Source of the DNA: an uncultured Lachnospiraceae bacterium | GTDB lineage: Bacteria; Bacillota; Clostridia; Lachnospirales; Lachnospiraceae | NCBI GenBank assembly: GCA_910586615.1 | Contig: CAJUJP010000019.1 | Location: 3,100-67,099 of the forward strand | Direction: 5' to 3' | DNA length: 64,000 nucleotides | In this document: one piece after another, positions 15,834 through 25,108 of the stretch | How positions within the stretch are numbered: the first letter of the stretch is position 1 | How the letters are laid out: each line of letters starts with the position of its first letter | Position numbers and translations under genes: made by a program | The notes under the pieces: model-generated | Told to the model about the DNA's origin: nothing | Databases searched by the model: none | The model's input: the letters and a program-made list of their open reading frames with translations, nothing else

Positions 15834-17276
15834 ATGAAAGAACTTATGACAAAGATAAAGACATTTTTTTTAAGTACAAAAGCGCCGAAGCCGTGGGAGT
15901 GGATCATTCTGGGAATCCTGATTGCCATTCCCTTTCTGAGTTATTTTTACGGTGATACCATGTCGATTGTGAATTATGAAGTGGGATTTATGGGAGCGGT
16001 CAAAAATTATGGTGGATGGACATCCTACTATGAATATATGAAGTATCTGGTGGAGAGTGATCCCTTTGGTTTTGGCTCACATAATTATGCCTATGCCACC
16101 TATGATTTTCCGATGTATATCGTGTTGGGCATCTGGGGGATTCCGCTTTGGATTTTCTGCGGTTCCAAAGGGCTTGACGTCAATGCCTTTTATCTGGCCA
16201 GAATCTATGGAAAATCAGTTCTGCCGGCTGCGCTCGCTGTCAGTGCGGTTCTTATCTATTCCATTTGTAAAGAACTCAAATTATCCCGGCAGCAGGCCGG
16301 ATGGGGAGCCTTTTTGTTTGCGTCTTCCATGTGCGTCTTTACGGCGATCGGGATAAACGGGCAGACGGATATATTGGGCATACCCTTTATATTACTGGGT
16401 CTGCGGGCGTATATCAGACACCGACGGATCCCGTTTGTGCTCTGGTTTATGATTGCCGTGATGTTTAAAATGTATGCCTTTTTTATTTTTGCACCGCTGC
16501 TTTTGCTGGCGGAAAAGAAATTATGGAAGATCGGCGGTTCTGTGGCTGCTGTCTGGGCGCTTAAAGTTGTACAGGCTGTCATCTTTTCTCCCCATTCACC
16601 GGCAATGGCCATTAAGCAGCAGTTTGAACTTGAAATCTACAACCGGCTGACGGTCAATCGCTTTCCTTTTGTGAACGGCGATGTTCCGACTGTGCTGGTG
16701 CTGATTATACTGCTTTGCGTGTACTGTTATCTGCACAAAGAGATTGAGGATGTGGAAGAATTTCACAAATACGCGGTCTGGGTGCCGATGACGGCTATGG
16801 TCGGTCTTTTTATTTCTTTCGAAAGCTCTTCCTACTGGTATCTGCATCTGTGCCCGTATTTATCGCTTATGCTGGTATACAATACGGCAAACCTGAAAAA
16901 CAATGTTTTGTTTGAAACGGCAGGTCTGATCGCAGTCACATTGTCTAATTACGGAAGCCGCCCGTGGGCCTTTGAGATATACGGATGCCACAACATGCTG
17001 CTGGAAAAGTTTTTCGGTAATTACAATGCGGTGGAGGAAGCTTATCTGCTGGAACAGTTTGCCCACCGGGTATCCATCGTAAAATACGTGGGAGCATTGA
17101 ATGCCGTATTTGTCGTGACAATGCTTGCTTTTGTGTGGATGAACCTGCCGGAAAAAACAGGCCATGAAACGGAAAAGTCTATCAGAGGCTATGCTTATGC
17201 CAGACTGTTTCTCAATGCGGCAGTGGCATATATCCCGTTGGCTCTTTTTGTATACAATCTGCTGTTTCTGGCGTAG
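15834..17276 (+). CDS. Multi-pass membrane protein, GT-C glycosyltransferase-like
   Basis: A 480-residue protein with about ten membrane helices starting at WEWIILGILIAIPFLSYF. It is likely a GT-C fold transferase that uses a polyprenyl-phosphate sugar, as in the GT39/PMT and GT87 groups, but no subfamily motif is certain. The first extracytoplasmic loop carries several acidic residues (GDTMSIVNYEVGFMGAVKNY and ESDPFG), where GT-C enzymes place their catalytic Asp/Glu. GGAGG lies 5 bases before the ATG at 15834. Its position behind a DPM1-like gene supports donor production by that enzyme and use by this one. Confidence 0.65.
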   Translation: MKELMTKIKTFFLSTKAPKPWEWIILGILIAIPFLSYFYGDTMSIVNYEVGFMGAVKNYGGWTSYYEYMKYLVESDPFGFGSHNYAYATYDFPMYIVLGIWGIPLWIFCGSKGLDVNAFYLARIYGKSVLPAALAVSAVLIYSICKELKLSRQQAGWGAFLFASSMCVFTAIGINGQTDILGIPFILLGLRAYIRHRRIPFVLWFMIAVMFKMYAFFIFAPLLLLAEKKLWKIGGSVAAVWALKVVQAVIFSPHSPAMAIKQQFELEIYNRLTVNRFPFVNGDVPTVLVLIILLCVYCYLHKEIEDVEEFHKYAVWVPMTAMVGLFISFESSSYWYLHLCPYLSLMLVYNTANLKNNVLFETAGLIAVTLSNYGSRPWAFEIYGCHNMLLEKFFGNYNAVEEAYLLEQFAHRVSIVKYVGALNAVFVVTMLAFVWMNLPEKTGHETEKSIRGYAYARLFLNAAVAYIPLALFVYNLLFLA

Positions 17277-17351
17277 CAGAGCGGACTTGCGGCAGGCAGC
17301 ATTCTTTGGATTTTGAGATTTGGGAAAGAGAAATCATGGGGGACAGGATCG

Positions 17352-19208
17352 ATGAATGAGAGGACAGCGACAGGGGTTACGGTGGCAGAAAGCGGAAGGC
17401 AGTCTGCAGGAGCTTCAGGGATACATGGTACAGGGCAAAGATCAGAGGCAGCCGGAAAGACGGTATTTTTTCTGTGTGTGCTGCTGGTGGTCCTGTCCTC
17501 AGCGCCTGTTCTGAGCTTTTATCTGGGCGCGGGTGGTGACCTGCAGTTTCATCTGTGCCGGATCGAGGCGATCAGACAGGCGCTTTCCACGGGGCAGTTT
17601 CCGGTGCGGATTTCCGGGTATTGGTGCGGCGGTTACGGGTATGCGTCGTCGGTTCTTTACGGGGAGTTGTTTCTGTATGCGCCGGCAGTCTTGAGAATCA
17701 TTGGGTTTTCTCCGCAGGATGCGTATAAGTTTTATCTGCTGGCGGTCAATATTTTTACCTGCTTTTCAGCTTATTATTGTTTGAAAAAGATGCTTGGAGA
17801 ACGGCTGTCCGCGTTTGTCGGGACGGCAGTTTACATGCTTGCGCCGTACAGGCTGTCTACCTTGCATCTGCGTGCTGCGGTGGGAGAATATACGGCGATG
17901 GCGTTTATGCCTTTTATTATCTACGGACTGTATTTGATCTATGGCAGGCGCCGGGGCTGGCAGTGGCTTGCGCTGGGTTTTTCGGGTCTGATTCAATGTC
18001 ATGTAATCAGCACTTTTATGGCAGGCATATTCACCGCGCTGATCTGTCTGGTCAGGATCAGGCAGACGCTGTCCAAAGAGGTGCTGCTGCAGTTTGTAAG
18101 AGCAGTGGTCTGCACGGTGCTGATCAATGCCTGGTTTCTGCTGCCGTTTCTGGAATATATCGGGTTTGATTATAACGTGAGCGGGCTTGGGGTGCACAGC
18201 AGAGGGCGGTTTGCTTCCCATGCCGTTTTTGTCAGCCAGCTTATTTCTTTTTTTCCTCAGGGTGAGGGTGCATCCATCGTTACCGGAAAGATGTGGGATA
18301 CGGACAATGGTATGGAAATGTCCTATACGCTGGGCGGCGGCATGATGCTGGTATTGGTTTTCTTTGCTGTGTATCGTTTGTATGACAAAAGAAGAGGGAA
18401 AAGGACAGTCTGTGGAAGTGATGCCTCTAAAAAGGCCGGCCGTCAGATGTCAAGACTGCTGACGGGAGCATGTCTGCTGTCCATGCTTATGGCAACCACA
18501 TGGTTTCCCTGGGACTTTCTGCAGCAGAGAAACGACTTATTTGCATGGGTCACGGGAAGTATCCAGTTTCCCTGGCGCTTTCTTACGATTTCTACCGTGG
18601 CGGGGGCTTTTGCGGCGGCCTTTTTTATCTTTGAGCTGAGGCGCGGCGTGCAGAATCACCTGGTTTTTTACGGAGTATTGCTTTCTGTCGGATTTCTGAC
18701 GCTTCTGTCGGCGGATTATTTTTTACAGGATTATGAGAAAAAAAGCGAGCCTGGGTACACCACGGCCTATGAGATCGACAGCTGGTGGCTGGGCTGTGCG
18801 GAGTACATGCCCACGGGGACGGATGAGACTACTTTCTACGGAGACGGGCTTCAGGGCGGAGAGGGACTTTCGATAGAAGGGTTTGAACGGGCACAGGGAA
18901 GGGTAAGGGTGTGTTGTGAAAATGCGGCAGACCGTGAGATCAGTCTGGATGTACCTGTTTTATATTATAAAGGCTATGCCGCACGGGATGTAGATACGGG
19001 ACAGCGGCTGGATGCTCTGCCTGCAGATAATATGCGGGTACGGGTCATGGTTCCGGCCGGGTATCGGGGAACTTTTGACGTGAGGTTCGAGCCGCCCTGG
19101 TATTGGAGGGCAGGTGAAGTCATTTCATGTATGACGGCAATTCTTCTGATATTGTTTGGGGTAAAAAATAAGAGAGGACAAAAGAAAGTATGGATGCAGG
19201 AAAGATAA
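17352..19208 (+). CDS. PTPS-related integral membrane protein (copy A)
   Basis: A 618-residue membrane protein with about ten helices, matching the bacterial family named 6-pyruvoyl-tetrahydropterin-synthase-related, which is in fact GT-C-like. Typical features are the first-loop motif GGDLQFHLCRIEAIRQAL with Asp and His, FPVRISGYWCGGYGYASSVL, and a soluble C-terminal beta domain (VLYYKGYAARDVDTGQRLDAL and PADNMRVRVMVPAGYRGTFD). I start it at ATG 17352 because the open frame begins with a TTG at 17313 and the first 40 residues are not conserved with copy B. It overlaps copy B by 19 bases, and the two are clear tandem duplicates. It probably transfers a sugar to an extracellular glycan. Confidence 0.72.
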   Translation: MNERTATGVTVAESGRQSAGASGIHGTGQRSEAAGKTVFFLCVLLVVLSSAPVLSFYLGAGGDLQFHLCRIEAIRQALSTGQFPVRISGYWCGGYGYASSVLYGELFLYAPAVLRIIGFSPQDAYKFYLLAVNIFTCFSAYYCLKKMLGERLSAFVGTAVYMLAPYRLSTLHLRAAVGEYTAMAFMPFIIYGLYLIYGRRRGWQWLALGFSGLIQCHVISTFMAGIFTALICLVRIRQTLSKEVLLQFVRAVVCTVLINAWFLLPFLEYIGFDYNVSGLGVHSRGRFASHAVFVSQLISFFPQGEGASIVTGKMWDTDNGMEMSYTLGGGMMLVLVFFAVYRLYDKRRGKRTVCGSDASKKAGRQMSRLLTGACLLSMLMATTWFPWDFLQQRNDLFAWVTGSIQFPWRFLTISTVAGAFAAAFFIFELRRGVQNHLVFYGVLLSVGFLTLLSADYFLQDYEKKSEPGYTTAYEIDSWWLGCAEYMPTGTDETTFYGDGLQGGEGLSIEGFERAQGRVRVCCENAADREISLDVPVLYYKGYAARDVDTGQRLDALPADNMRVRVMVPAGYRGTFDVRFEPPWYWRAGEVISCMTAILLILFGVKNKRGQKKVWMQER

Positions 19209-21553
19209 CAAAAGGGAAAATATTATCCGGACGGTTTTTTGCGGGGCTTCTGATATTGGAGGCGGTTTTGACGGCAGCAGCAGTATGGCTGTGTATGACG
19301 CCGGAGAAAGAATATGCTTTTACGGGGCAGGAACTGGAGTCGGAGAACGGGATTTATCTGGAAGATTTCCTGGGAGAATACGGAGATGGTTATTATCTGG
19401 ACAATTCTTTGTATCCGGACGGGGAACAGGATCTGGAGGATTTAAAAGTTGATTCTCCGAAAACGGATCTTTCCAGAGGAACTTACGAGATAACCATTCA
19501 GTATGCGGAAAATGAAAACCTGAATACTTATACGAGCGGCGCGAAATACAATACATACCAGATTATTTACGGGAAACAGCACGTGGGTCTGCCAAAAGAG
19601 AAAAACAGCGTTACGGTCTGGATGTATTCGCCTTTAAAGGTTACCGACTACCAGATGAGCGTGCGCTACGGCGGCAGTGGTTATTTGCTGGTGAACAGCA
19701 TTGTGATCAGGGAGACAAAGGATTGGAAGTGTGTCACTCTGTTCTTTATCATCAGTATTTCATGTATCATAGACGGCTTGCTTTTGTGGCGGAAGAGAAG
19801 AAAGAACGGCCTGGATCCGTCTGCGAAGACGATTATGTTTCTCTGTGCCCTGTTGATCCTGCTTGCGTCGGGTCCGGTCTTAAGCTTCTACTTAAACGGA
19901 GAAGGAGATCTGGATTTTCATCTTGCCCGGATCGAGGCCTTGACCCATGCCCTTCAGGACGGACAGTTTCCGGTCCGCCTTCCGGGGTATTGGTGCAGCG
20001 GCTATGGTTATGCCTCGTCTGTTTTTTATGGCGAACTTTTTCTGTATTTTCCGGCGGCCTTAAGGATCATCGGATTTTCACCTCAGAGCGCTTATAAGTT
20101 TTATCTTCTGGGGGTCAATTTTTTTACCTGCCTGATCACATATCATTGTCTGAAAAAGATCTGCAGGGAGCGACTGGCTGCGTTTATGGGAATGGCAGTC
20201 TATATGCTTGCGCCCCAGCGGCTGATCACGATGCATTTGTTCGGTGCAGTCGGGATGTACACGGCGATGATGTTTCTGCCGGCAGTCCTGTACGGGCTTT
20301 ATGAGATCTTTTCCGGAGGGGAAGAGGAGAAACATGGGACAGGGAGCGGATGGATCTGGCTCTTTATCGGTTTTTCGGGCCTGATTCAATGTCATGTGAT
20401 CAATACTTTTATCGTTTTTATGTTTACACTGCTGGTTTGTGTGATCAAGATCAAAACCACACTGCGCAGGAAAGTGCTGCTTCAGTTTGTAAAGGCGGTG
20501 GTATGTACGGTTTTGGTAAACCTCTGGTTTTTACTGCCGTTTCTGGACTTCCTCCGGTTTGATTACAAAATGAGTGCGCTGGGCACTCATACCAGAGGCA
20601 GGTTTGCGGCAAATGGTACCTTTATCAGCCAGCTGATTTCTTTTTTTCCACATGCGGAGGGCGCGTCCATCAGTGCGGGAATGGAGTGGGGAATCGATAC
20701 GCCTGGCGTGGAGATGTCTTATACCCTTGGCGGGGGGATTATGCTGGCGCTTGTCCTGTATGTGGTATACGGCTTTTATCATAAAGGGGAAACGTCGAGG
20801 CTTCGAAAGACATCAGCTATGACGATGGGAATCTGCATTTTGTCTCTATGTATGACTACGATATGGTTTCCGTGGGATTTTCTGCAGCAAAGGAGCGATT
20901 TGATTGCATGGGTCACGGGAAGCATCCAGTTTCCCTGGCGTTTTCTGAATATTGCTTCCGTGACGGGTGCGTTTGTGGCGGCTTTTCTTGTCTGGGAGTT
21001 GAGGCGCAGTGAGAAGAAAGAATTTTTATATGGAGCAATCCTGTCCATCGGTCTTCTGACGCTGATATCTGGCAATTTTTTTCTGCAGGATTACGAAAAA
21101 CGCAGCGTATCAAGGTATATTACAAGTGACGAGGTTAACAGCTGGGCGATCGAGGTGGGGGAATATCTGCCGGCGGGAACGGACGGCACCACCTTTGCCT
21201 ATGACGCGCTGCAGGAGGGCGGCGGCCTGGAGGTTCAGGATTATGAGAGAGGGGAAGGCATGGTGCGTCTGACCTGCAGGAATACGGGTGCAGAAGAGAC
21301 GTATGTGGATGTGCCTGTTTTATTTTATAAAGGCTATGCGGCCAGAGATCTGGAAACAGGACAAAAACTTACGGTCGTCCCGGCGGATAATAAGCGGATC
21401 CGGGTGATTCTGCCTACGGGTTATGAGGGAAGTTTCTGCGTGAAATTTGAGCCGCCCGGGTATTGGAGGGTGTGTGAGCTGATTTCTCTGGCGACGGCTG
21501 CCGGTATGATTGTTTTTGCATGGAAAAGAAGGAAAGGCAGGGTGACAGCTTGA
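19190..21553 (+). CDS. PTPS-related integral membrane protein (copy B, with N-terminal beta domain)
   Basis: A 787-residue paralogue of the preceding protein, matching it along its whole length: GEGDLDFHLARIEALTHALQ, FPVRLPGYWCSGYGYASSVF, LISFFPHAEGASIS, TIWFPWDFLQQRSDLIAWVT, and GYAARDLETGQKLTVVPADN. It differs by about 200 extra N-terminal residues: a signal-anchor helix, an extracytoplasmic beta-rich domain (residues about 40-170, GTYEITIQYAENENLNTYTS) and another helix. That domain may bind carbohydrate. The ATG at 19190 lies inside copy A's end, so the genes are translationally coupled. Copy A may have arisen by duplication with loss of this domain. Confidence 0.72.
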   Translation: MDAGKITKGKILSGRFFAGLLILEAVLTAAAVWLCMTPEKEYAFTGQELESENGIYLEDFLGEYGDGYYLDNSLYPDGEQDLEDLKVDSPKTDLSRGTYEITIQYAENENLNTYTSGAKYNTYQIIYGKQHVGLPKEKNSVTVWMYSPLKVTDYQMSVRYGGSGYLLVNSIVIRETKDWKCVTLFFIISISCIIDGLLLWRKRRKNGLDPSAKTIMFLCALLILLASGPVLSFYLNGEGDLDFHLARIEALTHALQDGQFPVRLPGYWCSGYGYASSVFYGELFLYFPAALRIIGFSPQSAYKFYLLGVNFFTCLITYHCLKKICRERLAAFMGMAVYMLAPQRLITMHLFGAVGMYTAMMFLPAVLYGLYEIFSGGEEEKHGTGSGWIWLFIGFSGLIQCHVINTFIVFMFTLLVCVIKIKTTLRRKVLLQFVKAVVCTVLVNLWFLLPFLDFLRFDYKMSALGTHTRGRFAANGTFISQLISFFPHAEGASISAGMEWGIDTPGVEMSYTLGGGIMLALVLYVVYGFYHKGETSRLRKTSAMTMGICILSLCMTTIWFPWDFLQQRSDLIAWVTGSIQFPWRFLNIASVTGAFVAAFLVWELRRSEKKEFLYGAILSIGLLTLISGNFFLQDYEKRSVSRYITSDEVNSWAIEVGEYLPAGTDGTTFAYDALQEGGGLEVQDYERGEGMVRLTCRNTGAEETYVDVPVLFYKGYAARDLETGQKLTVVPADNKRIRVILPTGYEGSFCVKFEPPGYWRVCELISLATAAGMIVFAWKRRKGRVTA

Positions 21554-22764
21554 AATATCTGATTTTAGGCGCAGGACCGGCGGGGCTGTCCATGGGCAAT
21601 TCGTTATTGAACCTTGGGAAAGATGATTTTATAGTGTTGGAAAAAGAAGCTTCTGCGGGCGGCCTGTGCCGTTCCGTGGAGGTGGACGGCGCCGCTTTTG
21701 ATATCGGGGGCGGACATTTTCTCGATGTGAGAGACCGGAAAGTAAACGAGTTTCTGTTCCGGTATATGCCGGAAAGTGAGTGGAACCGGTACCACAGGGA
21801 CAGCAGGATCGACCTGTGCGGTACTATGATCCAGCATCCCATAGAGTCCAATATCTGGCAGATGGATGTGAACGAGCAGGTACAGTATCTGAAATCCATC
21901 GCCACGGCAGGATGCAATACGGGAACCGCAAAACCGGAAGGTTTCGTGGACTGGATCTATTGGAAACTGGGTACGCGGATCGCGGCGGATTATATGCTGC
22001 CTTATAACCGGAAAATGTTCGGGGAGGATCTGGATCTGCTGGGGACATATTGGATGGAAAAGCTTCCCAGTGTGAGCTTTGAGGAAACTTTGCTGAGTTG
22101 TCTTACCGGAAAGGCTTATGGAAACCAGCCGGGACATGCGAGATTTTATTATCCGAAACGCTTCGGGTACGGAGAATTGTGGAATAGAATGGCGGATGCG
22201 CTGGGAGAGAGGATCGAGTACGGAAAACAGATCAGGAAAATTGATTTTAACAATAAAAAGGTTACGACACGGGACGGAAGCATCTACCAGGCGGACATTA
22301 TCGTCACGACCATACCGTGGCGGGAATTGGAGATTATGGAGGGGATGCCGGAAAAAATCAGGGAATCAGTCAGAGAACTGCGGCATACATCTGTCAGAAC
22401 GGCGTATTTTGCTGAAAAACTGGATACAGAGGCTCACTGGATCTATGAACCGGATCCGGTTCTTGCGTATCACCGGATTCTGGTGCGGCATAATTTTCTT
22501 CCGGGAAGCAGAGGATACTGGACGGAAACCAACACGGAACGGGTGGGAATGGCGGGGGATGCCGGAGGCAGTTTCCAATATGTCAATACATACGCATATC
22601 CGCTGAATACCATTGGAAAACCAGACGTTATGAAGCGGCTGCTGGTATGGTGCAGTGAGAGAGGGGTATACGGGCTGGGCAGATGGGGCGAACACCAGCA
22701 TTACAATTCGGACACGGCAGTGCGCCGGGCAATGGAACTGGCGGAGAAAATAGCCGCAGGCTGA
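21550..22764 (+). CDS. FAD/NAD(P)-binding oxidoreductase, UDP-galactopyranose mutase/protoporphyrinogen oxidase-like
   Basis: A 404-residue flavoprotein with the Rossmann motif YLILGAGPAGLSMGNSLL, then IVLEKEASAGGLCRS and FDIGGGHFLDV, as in amine oxidase/UGM-like enzymes linked to polysaccharide clusters. The C-terminal YPLNTIGKPDVMKRLL and GRWGEHQHYNSDTAVRRAME form the usual FAD-binding end. I use TTG 21550, which overlaps the previous stop (TTGA) and has GGCAGGG upstream; ATG 21520 would add ten residues with no ribosome site. It probably modifies the sugar donor for this operon, for example a ring contraction, but the active-site residues of true UGM were not confirmed. Confidence 0.78.
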   Translation: MKYLILGAGPAGLSMGNSLLNLGKDDFIVLEKEASAGGLCRSVEVDGAAFDIGGGHFLDVRDRKVNEFLFRYMPESEWNRYHRDSRIDLCGTMIQHPIESNIWQMDVNEQVQYLKSIATAGCNTGTAKPEGFVDWIYWKLGTRIAADYMLPYNRKMFGEDLDLLGTYWMEKLPSVSFEETLLSCLTGKAYGNQPGHARFYYPKRFGYGELWNRMADALGERIEYGKQIRKIDFNNKKVTTRDGSIYQADIIVTTIPWRELEIMEGMPEKIRESVRELRHTSVRTAYFAEKLDTEAHWIYEPDPVLAYHRILVRHNFLPGSRGYWTETNTERVGMAGDAGGSFQYVNTYAYPLNTIGKPDVMKRLLVWCSERGVYGLGRWGEHQHYNSDTAVRRAMELAEKIAAG

Positions 22765-22781
22765 TGGCCCGGGCAGGCGTA

Positions 22782-23378
22782 TCAGTCTTCATCCTTGTCC
22801 AGCGCCTCTTCGGCCGGATCCGGCACATTCTGTTCTACGTCATTTTCCTGTTCACCTTCAACCGGTTTCCACGCCTGGCCGAAGTTGATGTCTTTAAAGA
22901 GTGCAGCAAGACCGCTGATCTGCTTAAGTCTCAGGATTTCATCCTTGTCCATACCCAGATGCTTTGCGATCCAGGCGTCGCTTCTTCCCAGTTCATGCAG
23001 TTCTTTGACGATATTGCTCATGAGATCCACGTCGTGGGAGCCCCGGGCACGATTGTGCCTGACTGTACTGGCCATACGGTTTGATAAAGGCTTATCAATC
23101 ACTGTGACGGGCATCATTCCGTTCTCGCGCTCGTAGATGTCGATATTTTCCTTCATCACCCGCCAGCGGTGAAAACCGTCCACGATTGCGTATACATCCT
23201 GCCTTGGATAGTGATAACACACGATGGGCATGGTGTAGCCGTCCTCTTTGATGCTGTCGTAAAGCAGCTTCATCTCCGGGGGTGCAACGCTGTTCGGATT
23301 GTAGGTGTTGGGCACGATCTTCTCAAAAGGAACCGCGACCACATGGTAAACCGGGCTTTTAAACATATCATTTGGCAT
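22782..23378 (-). CDS. ParB-like nuclease-domain protein (IbrB-like)
   Basis: A 198-residue protein with a ParB/sulfiredoxin fold: VPFEKIVPNTYNPNSVAPPE, MPIVCYHYPRQDVYAIVDG, FHRWRVMKENIDIYERENG, and a following helix-turn-helix (IAKHLGMDKDEILRLKQISG). The G-F-H-R-W motif at the ParB phosphate-binding site is intact. The acidic tail (GEQENDVEQNVPDPAEEALD) may mediate contacts. It overlaps the end of the PAPS-reductase-like gene by 11 bases and is translated from an ATG with GGAG upstream. This pair matches the IbrA-IbrB arrangement known from Escherichia prophages and other mobile DNA, where the proteins act as regulators of other genes. Direct function here is unknown. Confidence 0.82.
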   Translation of the reverse strand: MPNDMFKSPVYHVVAVPFEKIVPNTYNPNSVAPPEMKLLYDSIKEDGYTMPIVCYHYPRQDVYAIVDGFHRWRVMKENIDIYERENGMMPVTVIDKPLSNRMASTVRHNRARGSHDVDLMSNIVKELHELGRSDAWIAKHLGMDKDEILRLKQISGLAALFKDINFGQAWKPVEGEQENDVEQNVPDPAEEALDKDED

Positions 23379-24690
23379 TGATCATTTCTCCGTATTTTCG
23401 CTTGATTTTATCGATTCGTATCTGTTCCTGCCTTGTCAGGCCGAAGCCCATAAAGCGGCAGGTATGGTCGTTTTTCAAAATGCAGTAGCACATCCGTTTC
23501 CAGCTGGGGATGTCCTTTGTGGATTTGATGTCGTCTGTGTTGTCGGGAATGTTTCCGACGAAAACGATCCTTGAGTTTTTCATCAGTGTGTAGTTTGACA
23601 CACCGTTCCGGCGGATATTGTATCCGTGGTCGATCAGCTCCTGGATCACATTTTCATCCAGGCCGCCGCCGGTCTTGTGCCAGAAATTGATGGAGGTGTT
23701 GAACTTTTTAACATAGTTGTTGCGCAGTCTTGCGGGAAGCGTATCCAGCAGGAATTTTGTATACGATTCCCATGTATGGCCTTCGGGCAGTGTGATATTG
23801 CGGTAGCCCATGGCCTTGGTTCTTCCGTAGATGCAGCCGAAGTTTGCTCCGCGTACACGGCCCACAAGCTTCGTCCAGATTTCGGGATCGATCACCCGGT
23901 ACAGGTTAAGAGCGTCCTTGGAATAGTCGTTAAAAGGCGATGCCACACGCATCTGGTTGATCTTAAGTCCCGCCTTGTGATACAGGTCATAGAGAGCGTT
24001 GTAGTCGTAGTTGAATTTGTAGTTTGCCACCCAGATATCCTGATTGGACCAGTCATAGAGTGGTGAGGCGCACCACACATCTTTAAATTGCTTGGATATC
24101 CAGCATTCTCCGTTGTAGCCGTATTTCTTGTTCACGATTCCGCTGTATCGCTGAAGCGATTCGTCGGCCCGGATACCCAGCAGGCATACCGTCTTATGAT
24201 AGTCGTGGGTTTCCCTGTAAAACCGTCCGAACTGCTTTGCAAGGTCTTCCTGATGCATCCGGTAGCGGTAATGGGTAAAAGGATTGTCCAATGTGATCAC
24301 ATAAGACTGTCTCGGTCTGGGGCGGATCCAGAGTTCCTCTTTCTTATCGTCCCATGGATACCAGTACATTTCATAACTGCTGAGCGCTGTTCTGGTGGCC
24401 ATGGGCAGGCAGACCCAGTACAGATCGCACTCCCCTTCTAACGCTTTAAAGGTTCTTGTAACATATTCCGTAGTCATGCTGTACTGTGCCTCAAAGTCCT
24501 GATGGAAGACACCGATACGGCGTTCGGGGTAATACCGGCGTTTAAAGTCCATCAGAAGGTTCAGTAAAACACCGCTGTCCTTGCCGCCGCTGAATGACAC
24601 GTAGATATTCTCAAATTCGCGGAACAGGTAATGGAAACGTTCCTGTACGGCCTCATAAACATTCTTTTCCTCATATCCTTTTATCATCAT
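23368..24690 (-). CDS. PAPS-reductase-family protein with DUF3440 (IbrA-like)
   Basis: A 440-residue protein with an adenine-nucleotide alpha-hydrolase fold: the PP-loop SFSGGKDSGVLLNL (Ser34-Ser39) and downstream CLLGIRADESLQRYSG, with WCASPLYDWSNQDIWVANYK. The C-terminal half is a DUF3440-like region ending CRFMGFGLTRQEQIRIDKIK. The same fold serves DndC in DNA phosphorothioation, but there is no Dnd cluster here. The start at 24690 is set by GGGAGGA 8 bases upstream; the frame extends to 24747. It is co-translated with the ParB-like partner and is divergent from the ZorA/ZorB-like pair. Confidence 0.85.
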   Translation of the reverse strand: MMIKGYEEKNVYEAVQERFHYLFREFENIYVSFSGGKDSGVLLNLLMDFKRRYYPERRIGVFHQDFEAQYSMTTEYVTRTFKALEGECDLYWVCLPMATRTALSSYEMYWYPWDDKKEELWIRPRPRQSYVITLDNPFTHYRYRMHQEDLAKQFGRFYRETHDYHKTVCLLGIRADESLQRYSGIVNKKYGYNGECWISKQFKDVWCASPLYDWSNQDIWVANYKFNYDYNALYDLYHKAGLKINQMRVASPFNDYSKDALNLYRVIDPEIWTKLVGRVRGANFGCIYGRTKAMGYRNITLPEGHTWESYTKFLLDTLPARLRNNYVKKFNTSINFWHKTGGGLDENVIQELIDHGYNIRRNGVSNYTLMKNSRIVFVGNIPDNTDDIKSTKDIPSWKRMCYCILKNDHTCRFMGFGLTRQEQIRIDKIKRKYGEMINAK

Positions 24691-24886
24691 GGAGCGTTCC
24701 TCCCGGAGCTGTATGATCAGCATGTTTTCGTTTGACAACAGGAACAAACATTGTTATTGTAGCACATAATTTCCAATTTTTTCCAATTTCTGGCAAAAAT
24801 TTAGTTTTTTTTAAGAAGAGTATTACGTAAAATCTCAGCGCGGGGAGTGAAGAAGGGAAAGCCGGGGCAGATCATGCGACAGCCCC

Positions 24887-24909
24887 GTACAAAAACGTAT
24901 ATATTGCAA
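24887..24909 (+). repeat. 23-base dispersed motif, copy 2
   Basis: GTACAAAAACGTATATATTG followed by CAA repeats the motif at 12587-12609 with one mismatch. Confidence 0.6.
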
Positions 24910-25012
24910 GAGAGGGAAAGAATACTTAAGATATCATTAAGGTTATTGAGATTCAGGCTGAAATGTGATAGTTTTAAGGCAGGAAACATAAGAATAATTC
25001 TCAGAATGACAG

Positions 25013-25051
25013 TAAGAATAATTTTCAGGCTGACTGTAAAAATTATTCTTA
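25013..25051 (+). promoter_or_regulatory. Hairpin in the leader of the ZorA-like gene
   Basis: TAAGAATAATTTT (25013-25025) and AAAATTATTCTTA (25039-25051) are perfect complements with a 13-base loop. A third, related AAGAATAATT copy lies just upstream (about 24990). No T-run follows, so it may be a regulatory leader structure or an operator. Confidence 0.5.
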
Positions 25052-25108
25052 ACAGAAAACGGCCGGAATCGGCAGATAAGTATCAGCAGAGAAAAGGATG
25101 GGGCACGG

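Larger units (their letters stand above)
24691..25108. other. Divergent intergenic region between the IbrAB-like and ZorAB-like pairs
   Basis: These 418 bases have no credible gene. The plus-strand open frame at 24847-25119 is a low-complexity Arg/Ile/Lys string. The region holds the second copy of a 23-base motif (24887-24909) and several AAGAATAATT repeats, two of which form a long hairpin (25013-25051) close to the start at 25109. Promoters for both directions must lie here. On the minus strand TACAAT sits near 24760 without a good -35. Confidence 0.5.

Noticed and set aside
23368..24690. DndC of a DNA phosphorothioation system
   Set aside because: The PP-loop fold is shared, but DUF3440-type C-terminus and a ParB-like partner fit IbrA/IbrB; dndA, dndB, dndD and dndE are absent.
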